DNA of 64,000 bases, from assembly GCA_964580905.1 (NCBI GenBank), contig CAZOLR010000007.1:9733-73732 (forward strand), given 5' to 3'. Both the position numbers and the translations under genes were made by a program. The notes below the pieces were generated by a model that was given only the letters and a program-made list of their open reading frames with translations, was not told where the DNA came from and made no database searches. Source of the stretch: G041228335 sp964580905. Its GTDB lineage: Bacteria; Pseudomonadota; Alphaproteobacteria; Puniceispirillales; UBA1172. This document shows, one piece after another, positions 44,776 to 53,831 of the stretch. The number at the start of each line of letters is the position of its first letter. The stretch's first letter is position 1.

Positions 44776-44851
44776 TGGATTAATGCATGGCCGGGGTGCG
44801 CCAGATGCAGCATGAACAAATGGTATCTGCTGTCCTTTCTGCCCCGACCGA

Positions 44852-44866
44852 ATACCGGAGGGGTAT
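44852..44866 (+). promoter_or_regulatory. Ribosome-binding-site hairpin of the riboswitch operon
   Basis: ATACC-GGAGG-GGTAT is a perfect 5-bp stem with the whole Shine-Dalgarno sequence in the loop, 1 base before the hupE ATG at 44868. Upstream, GGCCGGGG (about 44788-44795) could pair with CCCCGACC (44842-44849) except for one mismatch. This suggests translational control by the riboswitch; no T-run for transcriptional control was seen. Confidence 0.45.
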
Positions 44867-44867
44867 C

Positions 44868-45512
44868 ATGAATAAGCTTTTTGCCACCATTTCTTTTTCT
44901 GCAATAATGATTGCGGCGCCTGCCTTTGCCCACCATCCCATGGGCGGGGAAATTCCCCAGACCATGGGTCAGGGGCTTCTTTCCGGCCTCGGCCACCCGA
45001 TTATCGGTTTTGATCACCTGGCCTTTGTTGTGGGGATTGGTCTTCTCGCCGCGTTTCAGCAGGCCCGTCTTGCTCTTCCCGCAAGCTTCATCGCAGGCAC
45101 GGCTCTCGGGACACTCTTGATCGTGGGGGGCGTTGTTCTACCCATGGCTGAGGTGGTTATCGGGCTTTCTGTTCTGATGATCGGTGGTCTTGTCATGGCA
45201 GGGCGTCGTCTCGGGGCTGTTGCCGCAAGCATGATGGCACTCGGGGCCGGGCTGTTTCACGGCTGGGCCTATGGTGAAGCGGTGATCGGTGCCGAAGCAA
45301 CCCCGATCATGTCCTATATTGCCGCGTTCAGCGCAACCCAGTTTGCGATCTCCCTCGGCGTGATGCTGCTGGCTCTCGCTCTTATGCGAAAGCCGGGGGA
45401 TGACAATGCCACGGCAACCCTGCAGCCACGTCTTGCCGGGGCCATGGTGGCGGGCGTTGGTCTCACCTATCTGGTGGAGATGGCCGAACCTGTCATTCTG
45501 GCCGCTCTCTGA
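44868..45512 (+). CDS. HupE/UreJ family transporter (probable cobalt/nickel permease)
   Basis: Protein of 214 residues with a signal-peptide-like N-terminus (APAFA, about residue 21), then HHPMGGE and about six membrane segments. The family motif GFDHLAFVVGIGLLAA lies near residue 46, and FHGWAYGEA in the second half supplies more potential metal-ligand histidines. HupE/UreJ proteins transport nickel or cobalt. Placement directly behind a cobalamin riboswitch and in front of cobW points to cobalt. GGAGG lies 6 bases before the ATG, inside a hairpin loop. Longer upstream readings overlap the riboswitch and were rejected. Confidence 0.85.
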   Translation: MNKLFATISFSAIMIAAPAFAHHPMGGEIPQTMGQGLLSGLGHPIIGFDHLAFVVGIGLLAAFQQARLALPASFIAGTALGTLLIVGGVVLPMAEVVIGLSVLMIGGLVMAGRRLGAVAASMMALGAGLFHGWAYGEAVIGAEATPIMSYIAAFSATQFAISLGVMLLALALMRKPGDDNATATLQPRLAGAMVAGVGLTYLVEMAEPVILAAL

Positions 45513-45579
45513 TTGCATAAAAACATGATCACTGCGGCCAGTGTGATGCGCTGGCCGTGCATTGTCTGAGGGTGTTTTC

Positions 45580-46665
45580 ATGGTGGCGCAACGCATACCG
45601 GCAACCGTAATCACAGGATTTCTCGGCGCGGGGAAAACCACCCTGATCCGGCATCTGATCGAGCATGCCGGCGGACGTCGTCTGGCGCTGATCGTCAATG
45701 AATTTGGCGACGTCGGCGTCGATGGCGAGGTGCTGGCCTCCTGCAATATTCCCGGATGTTCGGCGGATGATGTGATCGAACTTGCCAACGGTTGCATATG
45801 CTGCACCGTGGCCGATGACTTTCTGCCCAGCATGCAACGTCTTCTCAGCCAGTCGCCGCCACCTGAACAGATTATCATTGAAACCTCAGGCCTGGCCTTG
45901 CCGCAACCGCTTGTGCAGGCGTTCGGCTGGCCGGATATCCGGTCCCGTGTCATGCTGGACGGGGTGGTCACGGTGGTTGACGGGGCGGCGCTTGCGGCCG
46001 GGGATGTCGTGGCGGATGCCGATGCGCTCGAAGCCCAGCGTCAGGCCGACCCGGAACTTGATCACCTGACGCCGGTGGAAGAACTGTTCGAAGATCAGGT
46101 CTCGGCGGCCAATCTGCTTGTTGTCAGCAAGGGTGATCTGATCACCGGTGATGAGCGCGAAGAGGTGATGTCCCGGCTCACCGCCAGAACCAAGGGGCAG
46201 ACACCGATCCTCGTCACCGAAGGGAACGGTCTTCCCCTTAAGGCAATTTTCGGCCTTGGTCTTGAAGACGAAGCCTTTGCCCGCAGCAAGGATTTTCACC
46301 ATCACCATCACCATGACGATGATCACGACCACGATGATGACCATGACCATGATCATGATCACGGGCATGATGCCTTTACCTCGGTGGTTATCCGTCTGCC
46401 TGCGCTTGCTGATGCGGAAAGCTTCCTTGATCTGCTATCAGCCAATGCTTCAGCCTCGGGGCTGTTGCGCGCCAAAGGGTTTCTGCGTGTTGACGGCAAG
46501 GCACTGCCTCTTGTTGTTCAGGCGGTGGGCGGACGCGTGGACTCTTATTACGGCGGCAGGCTGGATGATGATGACGGCCGGCTGGTGCTGATCGGGCTTC
46601 AGTCAACGGACATGCCGGCACTGGCAGCTTCTCTCGGCGGCACCATCATTTCCGGTCATGCCTGA
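45580..46665 (+). CDS. cobW: CobW GTPase (cobalt chaperone of cobalamin biosynthesis)
   Basis: G3E-family GTPase proposed to deliver cobalt for corrin insertion. The P-loop GFLGAGKT is at residues 13-20, and IVNEFGDVGVDGEV follows. The metal-binding CxCC motif is in NGCICCTV (Cys 72, 74, 75), and NLLVVSKGDL is the nucleotide-specificity loop. A 25-residue His/Asp tract spans about residues 240-264, between the GTPase and the CobW_C domain. The length is 361 residues. The ATG at 45580 follows a GAGGGTG site; a TTG six codons upstream is less likely. cobN starts 3 bases beyond its stop, and pairing of CobW with CobN is usual. Confidence 0.93.
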   Translation: MVAQRIPATVITGFLGAGKTTLIRHLIEHAGGRRLALIVNEFGDVGVDGEVLASCNIPGCSADDVIELANGCICCTVADDFLPSMQRLLSQSPPPEQIIIETSGLALPQPLVQAFGWPDIRSRVMLDGVVTVVDGAALAAGDVVADADALEAQRQADPELDHLTPVEELFEDQVSAANLLVVSKGDLITGDEREEVMSRLTARTKGQTPILVTEGNGLPLKAIFGLGLEDEAFARSKDFHHHHHHDDDHDHDDDHDHDHDHGHDAFTSVVIRLPALADAESFLDLLSANASASGLLRAKGFLRVDGKALPLVVQAVGGRVDSYYGGRLDDDDGRLVLIGLQSTDMPALAASLGGTIISGHA

Positions 46666-46668
46666 GCC

Positions 46669-49600
46669 ATGCACCTCCTGCGTATTGAGCAATCCGGTGA
46701 TCTCTATGCAACGGGGGAAGCGGTTGATCTCGGCCAGACCCCGGCAAAGGTAGTCTTTCTGAGTGCGGCGGATACGGAAATCAGTCTTATCGCCGCCGCT
46801 GTTCAAAAGACATCACGCGGCAGGACGGCCCTGCGGGCGGCCAATATTCTCAGTCTCAGCCATCCCTATTCCATTGATCTTTATATCGAGAAGACTCTTG
46901 CCCATGCACGTGCGGTGGTGATCCGACTTCTCGGCGGCGTTTCATACTGGTCTTACGGGGTTGAAGAGGTCACCCGGATCGCAAGGCAGAACAATATTCA
47001 CCTTGCTCTTCTGCCCGGGGATGGCAAACCGGATGCTGAACTTGAGCGCCTTTCCACCCTGAACCCGGATCAGCTCAGGCAGATTGGCGGGTATCTGGCG
47101 GCGGGCGGCATGACCAACGCGGTGCGCCTGCTTGATGCAATGGACGATATCATCGACGGAACAGACAAGGCCCTGCCGCCGGTACCGTTTCTTCCGGCCG
47201 GCCTTTACACGGCGGCATCGGAAACCCCCGGGCTTGAAGATCTGCGCCGCCGCTGGGATGAGAGGGGCCTTGCTGATGCGCCGGTCGCGGCACTGGTGTT
47301 TTACCGGGCACAGGTCCAGGCCGGGGATACCGCGCCGGTTGATGCGCTGATTGAGGCACTTGAGGCACAGGGGCTGGCAGCGATGCCGGTCTATGTCTCA
47401 AGCCTGAAAGATCCTGCCAGCGCCGGCTTGCTCCGGGATATGCTGAAGGAAACATCAGCAGAGATCATTCTCAATCTGACGAGTTTTGCCGTGTCCGATC
47501 CGTCATCCGGCCAGCGGGACAGCGTAAGCCCCGGGCCGTTCGGTGCCCGTGATGTGCCGGTTCTTCAGGTCATGCTGTCTTCAGGCACTATCTCATCATG
47601 GCAGGAAAGCACCGCCGGGCTCAGCCCCCGTGACCTTGCGATGCATGTTGTCCTGCCTGAACTTGACGGGCGTATCACCAGCCGTGCCGCCGGGTTCAAA
47701 TCCCGGCCACGCAAGGATCCGCTGACCGAAGCCATGCTGACGGGATACGAAGCTCATCCGTCTTCGGTGGAATATATTGCAAGCCTTGCTGCATCATGGG
47801 TCCGCCTGAGGCAGAGCCCTGTTGCCGGAACCCGTGTCGGGATGGTGCTGGCGAATTACCCCAACAAGGACGGACGCCTTGCCAATGGTGTCGGCCTCGA
47901 CACACCGGAAAGCGCGGCCCTGATCCTGAATGCGATGGCCGCTGCGGGGTATACGGTCACATCCCCGCCACGGAATTCGGCGGAACTTATTGAACGGCTT
48001 TCGGCGGCGCCGACCAATACAGGCTGGCACGGACGTGACGTGGAAGCCTGGTGTGCCCCTGATCTCTACAAAACATATTTTAACACACTTCCGGCTGATA
48101 TCAGGCAGGCGGTCACGGATCGCTGGGGCGGGCCCGAAGATGATCCCATGATGGGCCCGGACGGCTTTGCCCTTCCGGTGCGGCTTTTCGGGAATGTGGC
48201 GGTCGCGATCCAGCCTGCAAGGGGATACAATATTGATCCGAAAACCAGCTATCATTCGCCTGATCTGCCGCCACCGCATCACTATCTTGCCTTCTACTTC
48301 TGGCTCCGCCATGTGTTCGGCGCTCAGGCGGTGATGCATCTGGGCAAACACGGCAATCTGGAATGGCTCCCGGGCAAGGCGCTGGCACTTGACCGGAGCT
48401 GTTTTCCCGATGCCATTCTCGGCCCGATGCCACATCTCTACCCTTTTATCGTGAATGATCCGGGTGAGGGCAGTCAGGCCAAAAGACGCACATCCGCTGT
48501 CATTCTTGATCATCTCACGCCGCCGATGACCCTTGCCGACAGCCATGGGGTGATGGCGGAAATCGAAACCCTCATGGATGAATATTTTGAAGCCATGGGG
48601 CTTGATGATCGCCGCAGCACGGCCCTGATGGACACTATCCTGATGACGGCGGAACGCGCCGGCCTGGCCGGAGATTGCGGTATCAAACGTGACGATACGG
48701 ATGAGGAAAAACTGCTCAAGCTTGACAATTTTCTCTGTGATCTCAAAGAAATGCAGATACGGGACGGGCTCCATATCTATGGCAGATCACCCGAAGGGCG
48801 GCTTGCCGGTGACCTTATCACGTCGATCCTCCGGATACCCCGTGGTGATGGTCAGGGGGCAGGGCAATCGATCCTGCGGAGCCTGGCGGCAGATCTCGGC
48901 TTGAGGGGATTTGACCCGCTCACCGCCGACCGGGGCCTGCCCTGGAACGGGCCGAGGCCGGATATCCTCGCTGATCTTGATCCGTCGCCATGGCGTCATC
49001 AGGGGGATACGGTGGAAAGGCTCAATATCCTTGCCGGTCAGCTGGTGGAGGGTGATGTGGCCCCGCAACCGGAATGGGGTGAGACCGCCGCTGTTCTGAA
49101 CGAAGCCCTGCCATCTCTCCGCCGGTCTGTCTCCGCCTCCGGCACCGATGAGATGAAATTTCTCCTGAAAGGGCTTGGTGGCGGGTATGTGCCGGCGGGG
49201 GCTTCCGGTGCACCCACCCGGGGCCGCCCCGAAGTCCTGCCGACGGGGCGGAATTTCTATTCCGTGGACAGCCGCGCCATCCCGACTGAAGTGGCCTGGC
49301 GGATCGGCTGGGCCTCGGCAAGCATGGTGATCGAACGTTATGTTCAGGATCATGGCAATTATCCTGAAGCGATGGTCCTTTCCGCCTGGGGAACCGCCAA
49401 TATGCGGACAGGCGGGGATGATCTCGCCCAGGCCATGGCCCTGATGGGCGTACAGCCGAAATGGGATGGTGTCTCACGCCGCATCACGGGGTTTGAAATC
49501 CTGCCGCTTTCCGTTTTGGGGCGTCCGCGTGTTGATGTGACCTTGCGGTGTTCGGGGTTTTTCCGTGATGCGTTTCCCCAGCAGATTGCACTTATTGACA

Positions 49601-50430
49601 AGGTTGCCCGCGCTGTTGGTGCGCTTGATGAACCTCTTGATCAGAATCCGCTCGCTGCGCGGATGAAAGCCGATGCCGAAACACTCATCACCGCGGGCAT
49701 GTCCGCTGAAGATGCAGCGCTCAGGGCAGGTTTCAGGGTTTTCAGCAGCAAACCCGGATCCTACGGCGCCGGGCTGCAGACCCTGATTGATGAAGGTATC
49801 TGGGATGACCGTTCGGATTTCGGTGATGTGTTTCTGGGCTGGAGCGGGTATGCCTATGGCGAGACTGCAGACGGAATTGCGGACCGGGCCGGGCTTGAGC
49901 GCAGGCTTGGTTCGGTTGATGCGGTGATCCATAATCAGGATAACCGCGAGCATGATATTCTCGACAGCGATGACTATTATCAGTTTGCCGGCGGGCTTTC
50001 CGCTGCGGTGGCGTCGCTCAAAGGGGGGGATGCGCCTGTCTATATGGGGGATCACAGCCTCATGGAGCGTCCCGTGATACGGAGCCTTAAGGAAGAGATC
50101 ACCCGGGTGGTCCGTGGCCGTGCCAGTAACCCGAAATGGATCGCAGGGGTGATGCGTCACGGCTATAAGGGCGCGTTCGAAATTGCGGCAACCCTTGATT
50201 ATCTCTTTGCCTTTGCCGCCACCACACGGCAGGTGCCGGATCATCTGTTCGACGCGGTCTATGATGCCTGGATTGAAGACGAAGAGGTCAGGGCTTTTCT
50301 TGCCTCAAGCAATCCGAAAGCACTTGAAGATATGATGAACCGGTTTGCCGAAGCTGTTTCACGTGATTTGTGGCAGCCACGGCGGAACAGCGTCCGGACA
50401 CATCTTGCGGACCGAAATACTGGCGCTTGA
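46669..50430 (+). CDS. cobN: Cobaltochelatase subunit CobN
   Basis: Large subunit (1253 residues) of the ATP-dependent cobaltochelatase that inserts Co(II) into hydrogenobyrinic acid a,c-diamide in the late-insertion (aerobic) route. It normally works with CobS and CobT. The H-subunit pattern includes MHLGKHGNLEWLPGKALALD near residue 556, FYSVDSRAIPTEVAWRIGW, SAWGTANMRTGGDDLAQAM and DVTLRCSGFFRDAFP. These distinguish it from a magnesium-chelatase BchH, as do its length and position. CobS and CobT are not in the window. It sits between cobW and cobO in the riboswitch-controlled operon. Confidence 0.94.
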   Translation: MHLLRIEQSGDLYATGEAVDLGQTPAKVVFLSAADTEISLIAAAVQKTSRGRTALRAANILSLSHPYSIDLYIEKTLAHARAVVIRLLGGVSYWSYGVEEVTRIARQNNIHLALLPGDGKPDAELERLSTLNPDQLRQIGGYLAAGGMTNAVRLLDAMDDIIDGTDKALPPVPFLPAGLYTAASETPGLEDLRRRWDERGLADAPVAALVFYRAQVQAGDTAPVDALIEALEAQGLAAMPVYVSSLKDPASAGLLRDMLKETSAEIILNLTSFAVSDPSSGQRDSVSPGPFGARDVPVLQVMLSSGTISSWQESTAGLSPRDLAMHVVLPELDGRITSRAAGFKSRPRKDPLTEAMLTGYEAHPSSVEYIASLAASWVRLRQSPVAGTRVGMVLANYPNKDGRLANGVGLDTPESAALILNAMAAAGYTVTSPPRNSAELIERLSAAPTNTGWHGRDVEAWCAPDLYKTYFNTLPADIRQAVTDRWGGPEDDPMMGPDGFALPVRLFGNVAVAIQPARGYNIDPKTSYHSPDLPPPHHYLAFYFWLRHVFGAQAVMHLGKHGNLEWLPGKALALDRSCFPDAILGPMPHLYPFIVNDPGEGSQAKRRTSAVILDHLTPPMTLADSHGVMAEIETLMDEYFEAMGLDDRRSTALMDTILMTAERAGLAGDCGIKRDDTDEEKLLKLDNFLCDLKEMQIRDGLHIYGRSPEGRLAGDLITSILRIPRGDGQGAGQSILRSLAADLGLRGFDPLTADRGLPWNGPRPDILADLDPSPWRHQGDTVERLNILAGQLVEGDVAPQPEWGETAAVLNEALPSLRRSVSASGTDEMKFLLKGLGGGYVPAGASGAPTRGRPEVLPTGRNFYSVDSRAIPTEVAWRIGWASASMVIERYVQDHGNYPEAMVLSAWGTANMRTGGDDLAQAMALMGVQPKWDGVSRRITGFEILPLSVLGRPRVDVTLRCSGFFRDAFPQQIALIDKVARAVGALDEPLDQNPLAARMKADAETLITAGMSAEDAALRAGFRVFSSKPGSYGAGLQTLIDEGIWDDRSDFGDVFLGWSGYAYGETADGIADRAGLERRLGSVDAVIHNQDNREHDILDSDDYYQFAGGLSAAVASLKGGDAPVYMGDHSLMERPVIRSLKEEITRVVRGRASNPKWIAGVMRHGYKGAFEIAATLDYLFAFAATTRQVPDHLFDAVYDAWIEDEEVRAFLASSNPKALEDMMNRFAEAVSRDLWQPRRNSVRTHLADRNTGA

Positions 50431-50477
50431 GCGTTGAAACCGCCATAATATGCTGACCAACAACGGAGACATGCACC

Positions 50478-51095
50478 ATGACCGAAGAGCAGGATGACAT
50501 CGCCCGCCATAACGCCAAGATGGCCAAGAAAAAACAGGCCCGTGACCGCATCATGGCCACCAAGACCGAAGAAAAAGGGTTGATCATTGTTCATACCGGT
50601 AAGGGGAAGGGGAAATCCAGCGCGGCGTTTGGAATGATCTTCCGGTGTATTGCCCATAATCTGCCCTCGGTGGTGGTTCAGTTCATCAAGGGGGGGCTTT
50701 CCACCGGTGAGCGTGATCTTATCACCACGCATTTTGCCGACCGGTGCCAGTTTTACACCATGGGGGAGGGCTTTACCTGGGAAACCCAGGATAAGGAACG
50801 TGATATCCAGGCGGCCCAGGCCGCATGGGAGAAGGCGAAAACCCTTATCGCCGATGGCAGCAACCGGATGGTTCTGCTGGATGAGATCAATATCGCCATG
50901 CGCTACGGATATGTGGACGAAGCCGATGTGATCTCGTTTCTGCGGGCACATAAGCCTGCCATGACACATGTTGTGCTGACCGGACGCAACGCCAGTGACG
51001 CGCTTATCGACGAAGCTGATCTGGTTACGGAAATGACGCTCATCAAGCATCCGTTCAGGTCCGGTATCAAGGCGCAGATCGGGGTGGAATTCTGA
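50478..51095 (+). CDS. cobO: Cob(I)yrinic acid a,c-diamide adenosyltransferase
   Basis: ATP:co(I)rrinoid adenosyltransferase of the CobA/CobO/BtuR type, 205 residues, which attaches the 5'-deoxyadenosyl upper ligand. The P-loop HTGKGKGKSSAAFGM is at about residues 36-50. VVVQFIKGG, GEGFTWETQD, VLLDEINIAMRYGY and HVVLTGRNASDALI follow in the family order, as do the C-terminal KHPFRSGIKAQIGVEF residues. GGAG lies 10 bases before the ATG. It starts 47 bases after cobN and one base separates it from cobQ. Confidence 0.96.
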   Translation: MTEEQDDIARHNAKMAKKKQARDRIMATKTEEKGLIIVHTGKGKGKSSAAFGMIFRCIAHNLPSVVVQFIKGGLSTGERDLITTHFADRCQFYTMGEGFTWETQDKERDIQAAQAAWEKAKTLIADGSNRMVLLDEINIAMRYGYVDEADVISFLRAHKPAMTHVVLTGRNASDALIDEADLVTEMTLIKHPFRSGIKAQIGVEF

Positions 51096-51096
51096 C

Positions 51097-52569
51097 ATGA
51101 AAGGGGCCGTGATGGTCCAGGGGGCCGGCTCCAATGTGGGCAAGTCTCTGCTGGTTGCGGGCCTGTGCCGGGTGTTTGCCCGCAAAGGGATTGTGGTTCG
51201 CCCGTTCAAGCCGCAGAACATGTCCAATAATGCCGCCGTGACAAAGGAAGGCGGTGAGATCGGGCGGGCCCAGGCCCTTCAGGCAAGGGCATCTTTCGCT
51301 GACCCCAGCATCCATATGAATCCGGTTCTGCTCAAACCTGAAACCGATACCGGGGCGCAGGTTATTGTTCAGGGCAACAGAATGGGAACGATGCGGGCGC
51401 GGGAATACGGCTCACGCAAGGCTGAGCTTCTGCCCCGGGTGCTGGAGAGTTTTGACCGCCTGAGGTCTGAGGCTGATCTGGTCATCATCGAAGGCGCGGG
51501 CAGCCCGGCAGAAGTCAATCTGAGGGCCGGAGATATCGCCAATATGGGTTTCGCCGAAGCCGCTGATGTGCCGGTCGTGCTGGTGGGCGATATTGACCGC
51601 GGTGGTGTTATCGCCTCGCTGGTCGGCACAGCGAAAGTGCTGGAGCCATCGGAAGTTGCCCGTATCAAAGGGTTTCTGGTCAATAAGTTCAGGGGGGATA
51701 CCACGCTTTTCGCCGATGGTATGGAGATCATAGAAAAGGCGACGGGCTGGCCTGGTCTTGGCATTCTGCCGTGGTTTGATGGCGCCCGTGCCCTGCCGGC
51801 CGAAGATATTCTCGATCTTTCGGCCAAGGCGGACAGCAGGGAAGATGGACGCCGGTTTCATGTCGCGGTGCCGGTCCTGCGGCGCATTGCCAATTTTGAT
51901 GATCTTGATCCTCTCTCCGGTGACCCGGCGATCCGGCTGACACTGGTTGAAGCCGGAACACCTTTGCCCATGGATGCTGATCTCGTTCTTCTGCCGGGAT
52001 CGAAATCAACAATGGCTGATCTGGCATTCCTATGTGAGCAGGGATGGGATATCGATCTTAAGGCACTCCGCCGCCGGGGTGCGAAGATTGTCGGGTTATG
52101 CGGCGGGTATCAGATGCTGGGCAGATATGTGCGTGACCCGATGGGAATCGAAGGCCCCGCCGGTGAGGTTGAAGGTCTCGGGCTTCTGGATGTTGAGACC
52201 ACCCTTTTATCAGAAAAGACCGTCCGTTTTTCCGCCGGAACGGATCTTGCCTCCGGTGCCGGGGTTGAAGGCTATGAAATTCATCTCGGCAGGACAGAGG
52301 GCCCCGATACGGCACGTCCGATGCTGAAACTGACCGATGGCCGGACGGATGGGGCCGTAAGCCCGGATGGTCTGGTCATGGGCTGTTATATGCATGGTCT
52401 TTTTGCCAGCGATACCTACCGTTCCTGCTGGCTCAACGACCATAGCGGTTCCGAAAGTGCGCTCCGGTTCGAGGATTCCATTGAAAACGGGCTCGAAGCG
52501 CTGGCTGATCATCTTGAAGCGCATGCCGATATCCCGGCCATCGCAGGTATTGCCGGCCTTTCGCTCTGA
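51097..52569 (+). CDS. cobQ: Cobyric acid synthase
   Basis: Glutamine-dependent amidotransferase of 490 residues that amidates four carboxyl groups of adenosyl-cobyrinic acid a,c-diamide. The N-terminal dethiobiotin-synthetase-like domain has MVQGAGSNVGKSLL, FKPQNMSNNA and DIDRGGVIASLVGT. The C-terminal class I glutaminase domain has the nucleophilic cysteine in GLCGGYQMLG, near residue 333, and a conserved histidine in MGCYMHGLF. It is the last gene of the riboswitch operon and converges on cobD, 11 bases away. Confidence 0.96.
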   Translation: MKGAVMVQGAGSNVGKSLLVAGLCRVFARKGIVVRPFKPQNMSNNAAVTKEGGEIGRAQALQARASFADPSIHMNPVLLKPETDTGAQVIVQGNRMGTMRAREYGSRKAELLPRVLESFDRLRSEADLVIIEGAGSPAEVNLRAGDIANMGFAEAADVPVVLVGDIDRGGVIASLVGTAKVLEPSEVARIKGFLVNKFRGDTTLFADGMEIIEKATGWPGLGILPWFDGARALPAEDILDLSAKADSREDGRRFHVAVPVLRRIANFDDLDPLSGDPAIRLTLVEAGTPLPMDADLVLLPGSKSTMADLAFLCEQGWDIDLKALRRRGAKIVGLCGGYQMLGRYVRDPMGIEGPAGEVEGLGLLDVETTLLSEKTVRFSAGTDLASGAGVEGYEIHLGRTEGPDTARPMLKLTDGRTDGAVSPDGLVMGCYMHGLFASDTYRSCWLNDHSGSESALRFEDSIENGLEALADHLEAHADIPAIAGIAGLSL

Positions 52570-52580
52570 TGGCGTGAGAT

Positions 52581-53603
52581 TTACGCTGTTTCCAGCCAGA
52601 GCATGATACCGGCGGCAAGCACAGACAGCGCGAAGACGGCAATCACCCTCCACATTATTCTCAGCCCGGATAAAATATCTTCCGCTGACGCATCACGCCT
52701 GCCTGCCGCGTTCATGGCCCTGTCGGTGGTCATCCTGACCCCATAGATACGGGGGCCGGCAAGCGACAGGTTCAGCACCGCGGCCATGGCGGCTTCGGGC
52801 CAGCCGGCATTGGGCGACCGGTGATGTCTTGCGTCTTTCCGCATCACGGACAAGGCCTTAAATAAACGAGCCGGTGAGACCAGACAAATAAGAAGACCGG
52901 TCAGCCTCGCCGGAATGAGATTGGCGATATCATCTATTCGCGCGGCTCCCCAGCCAAAGGCAAGATAACGGGCGGATTTATACCCGATCATGCTGTCGGC
53001 GGTGTTGATCATCTTATAGGCAAACATGCCCGGCAGGCCGCCTGCGAGGTAAAACACCGCCGGGGCAATGATACCATCTGAAAGGTTTTCCGCCGTCGTC
53101 TCGATCCCGGCGCGGGCAATGGCATGTTTATCAAGCTTGTCCGGATTCCGCCCGACGATCATGGAAACCGCTTGCCGGGCCGCTGCCAGATCGCCTGTCT
53201 TGAGTGCCAGGGCTACCGCGCGGACATGTTCATCGAGACTGCGGCCGGCAAGGATGATCGCAACCAGCAGGGTTTCCACTGCCAGCGTCATGGTAGTGCC
53301 GCCGAAACTGCTCAGGGACATGATGCCGAGGCCGGAAAGAATCGCCAGCAAGATGAGCGCGATCATACCGAAAACCCCGATCAGTCTCCGTGATGTGCCC
53401 CGCCATCCCCGACGGTTGCCGTGTTTTTCCAGAGTTGAGATCGCGCGCCCGAACAGCACCACCGGATGCGGCAGATACCGCCACAGCCAGGGCGGCTCCC
53501 CGAAAACGGCATCAAGCCCCAGCGCAAAGGCAAGAATAAGACAACGTGTGCCGAAATCATGCGGCAGGGCAAGGAGAGAAATGTGTTCCGTCAATATCGT
53601 CAC
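52581..53603 (-). CDS. cobD: Adenosylcobinamide-phosphate synthase
   Basis: Membrane enzyme (CbiB in Salmonella nomenclature), 340 residues, joining adenosylcobyric acid to aminopropanol phosphate made by CobC. LDAVFGEPPWLWRYLPHPVV, a DPxxxPHPV-like loop, is near the N-terminus. DLAAARQAVSMIVGRN, ETTAENLSDGIIAPAVFYLAGG and RHHRSPNAGWPEAAMAA are strong family segments. About five membrane segments are evident. The start is GTG at 53603; no nearby ATG gives the family N-terminus. It is transcribed divergently from the cbiX gene, across a 228-base region that holds a palindrome and a possible riboswitch remnant. Confidence 0.94.
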   Translation of the reverse strand: MTILTEHISLLALPHDFGTRCLILAFALGLDAVFGEPPWLWRYLPHPVVLFGRAISTLEKHGNRRGWRGTSRRLIGVFGMIALILLAILSGLGIMSLSSFGGTTMTLAVETLLVAIILAGRSLDEHVRAVALALKTGDLAAARQAVSMIVGRNPDKLDKHAIARAGIETTAENLSDGIIAPAVFYLAGGLPGMFAYKMINTADSMIGYKSARYLAFGWGAARIDDIANLIPARLTGLLICLVSPARLFKALSVMRKDARHHRSPNAGWPEAAMAAVLNLSLAGPRIYGVRMTTDRAMNAAGRRDASAEDILSGLRIMWRVIAVFALSVLAAGIMLWLETA

Positions 53604-53663
53604 GTTGATCTCGTAAGGGTAATCGTTGTCAAGTCAGGCGGAATCATATTATACCCATAACTA

Positions 53664-53760
53664 TCGGGTTCCTTGTTAACAAGGTGGAAGTGATTCCGGT
53701 GCGGCTGACCCATGCCAGGGGCCAAGACCGGAAACCTTATTGAAACGGCATCGGATCATG
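53664..53760 (+). promoter_or_regulatory. Palindromic, possibly riboswitch-like region upstream of cbiX
   Basis: CCTTGTTAACAAGG (53671-53684) is a perfect 14-base palindrome. It is followed by GTGATTCCGGTGCGGCTGACCC and then GCCAGG...GACCGG. The second element resembles the GGTG-AA-TCC/GC-G-CCC core of cobalamin riboswitches and the third a weak B12-box. The usual GCCACTG part is missing, so this is only a resemblance. The region lies about 70-170 bases before the cbiX ATG. Confidence 0.3.
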
Positions 53761-53831
53761 CCGTCAATCTCACCTTATCCTTTTATGGGCACGGGGCCGA
53801 ACGCAGTCAGAGTGAGCGGAGAGGCCATAAC

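Noticed and set aside
46297..46371. Short repeated units that could suggest a CRISPR or microsatellite
   Set aside because: They are in-frame CAT/CAC-GAT/GAC codons of the CobW His/Asp tract; there are no spacers. The same applies to 54819-54905 in cbiX.
47794..48774. Long leftward open frame of 326 codons inside cobN
   Set aside because: It is fully antisense to the conserved CobN core and has no recognisable motif; high-GC codon bias on the coding strand opens such frames.
46669..50430. Magnesium chelatase BchH/ChlH instead of CobN
   Set aside because: The neighbours are cobW, cobO and cobQ under a cobalamin riboswitch, and no photosynthesis genes are present.
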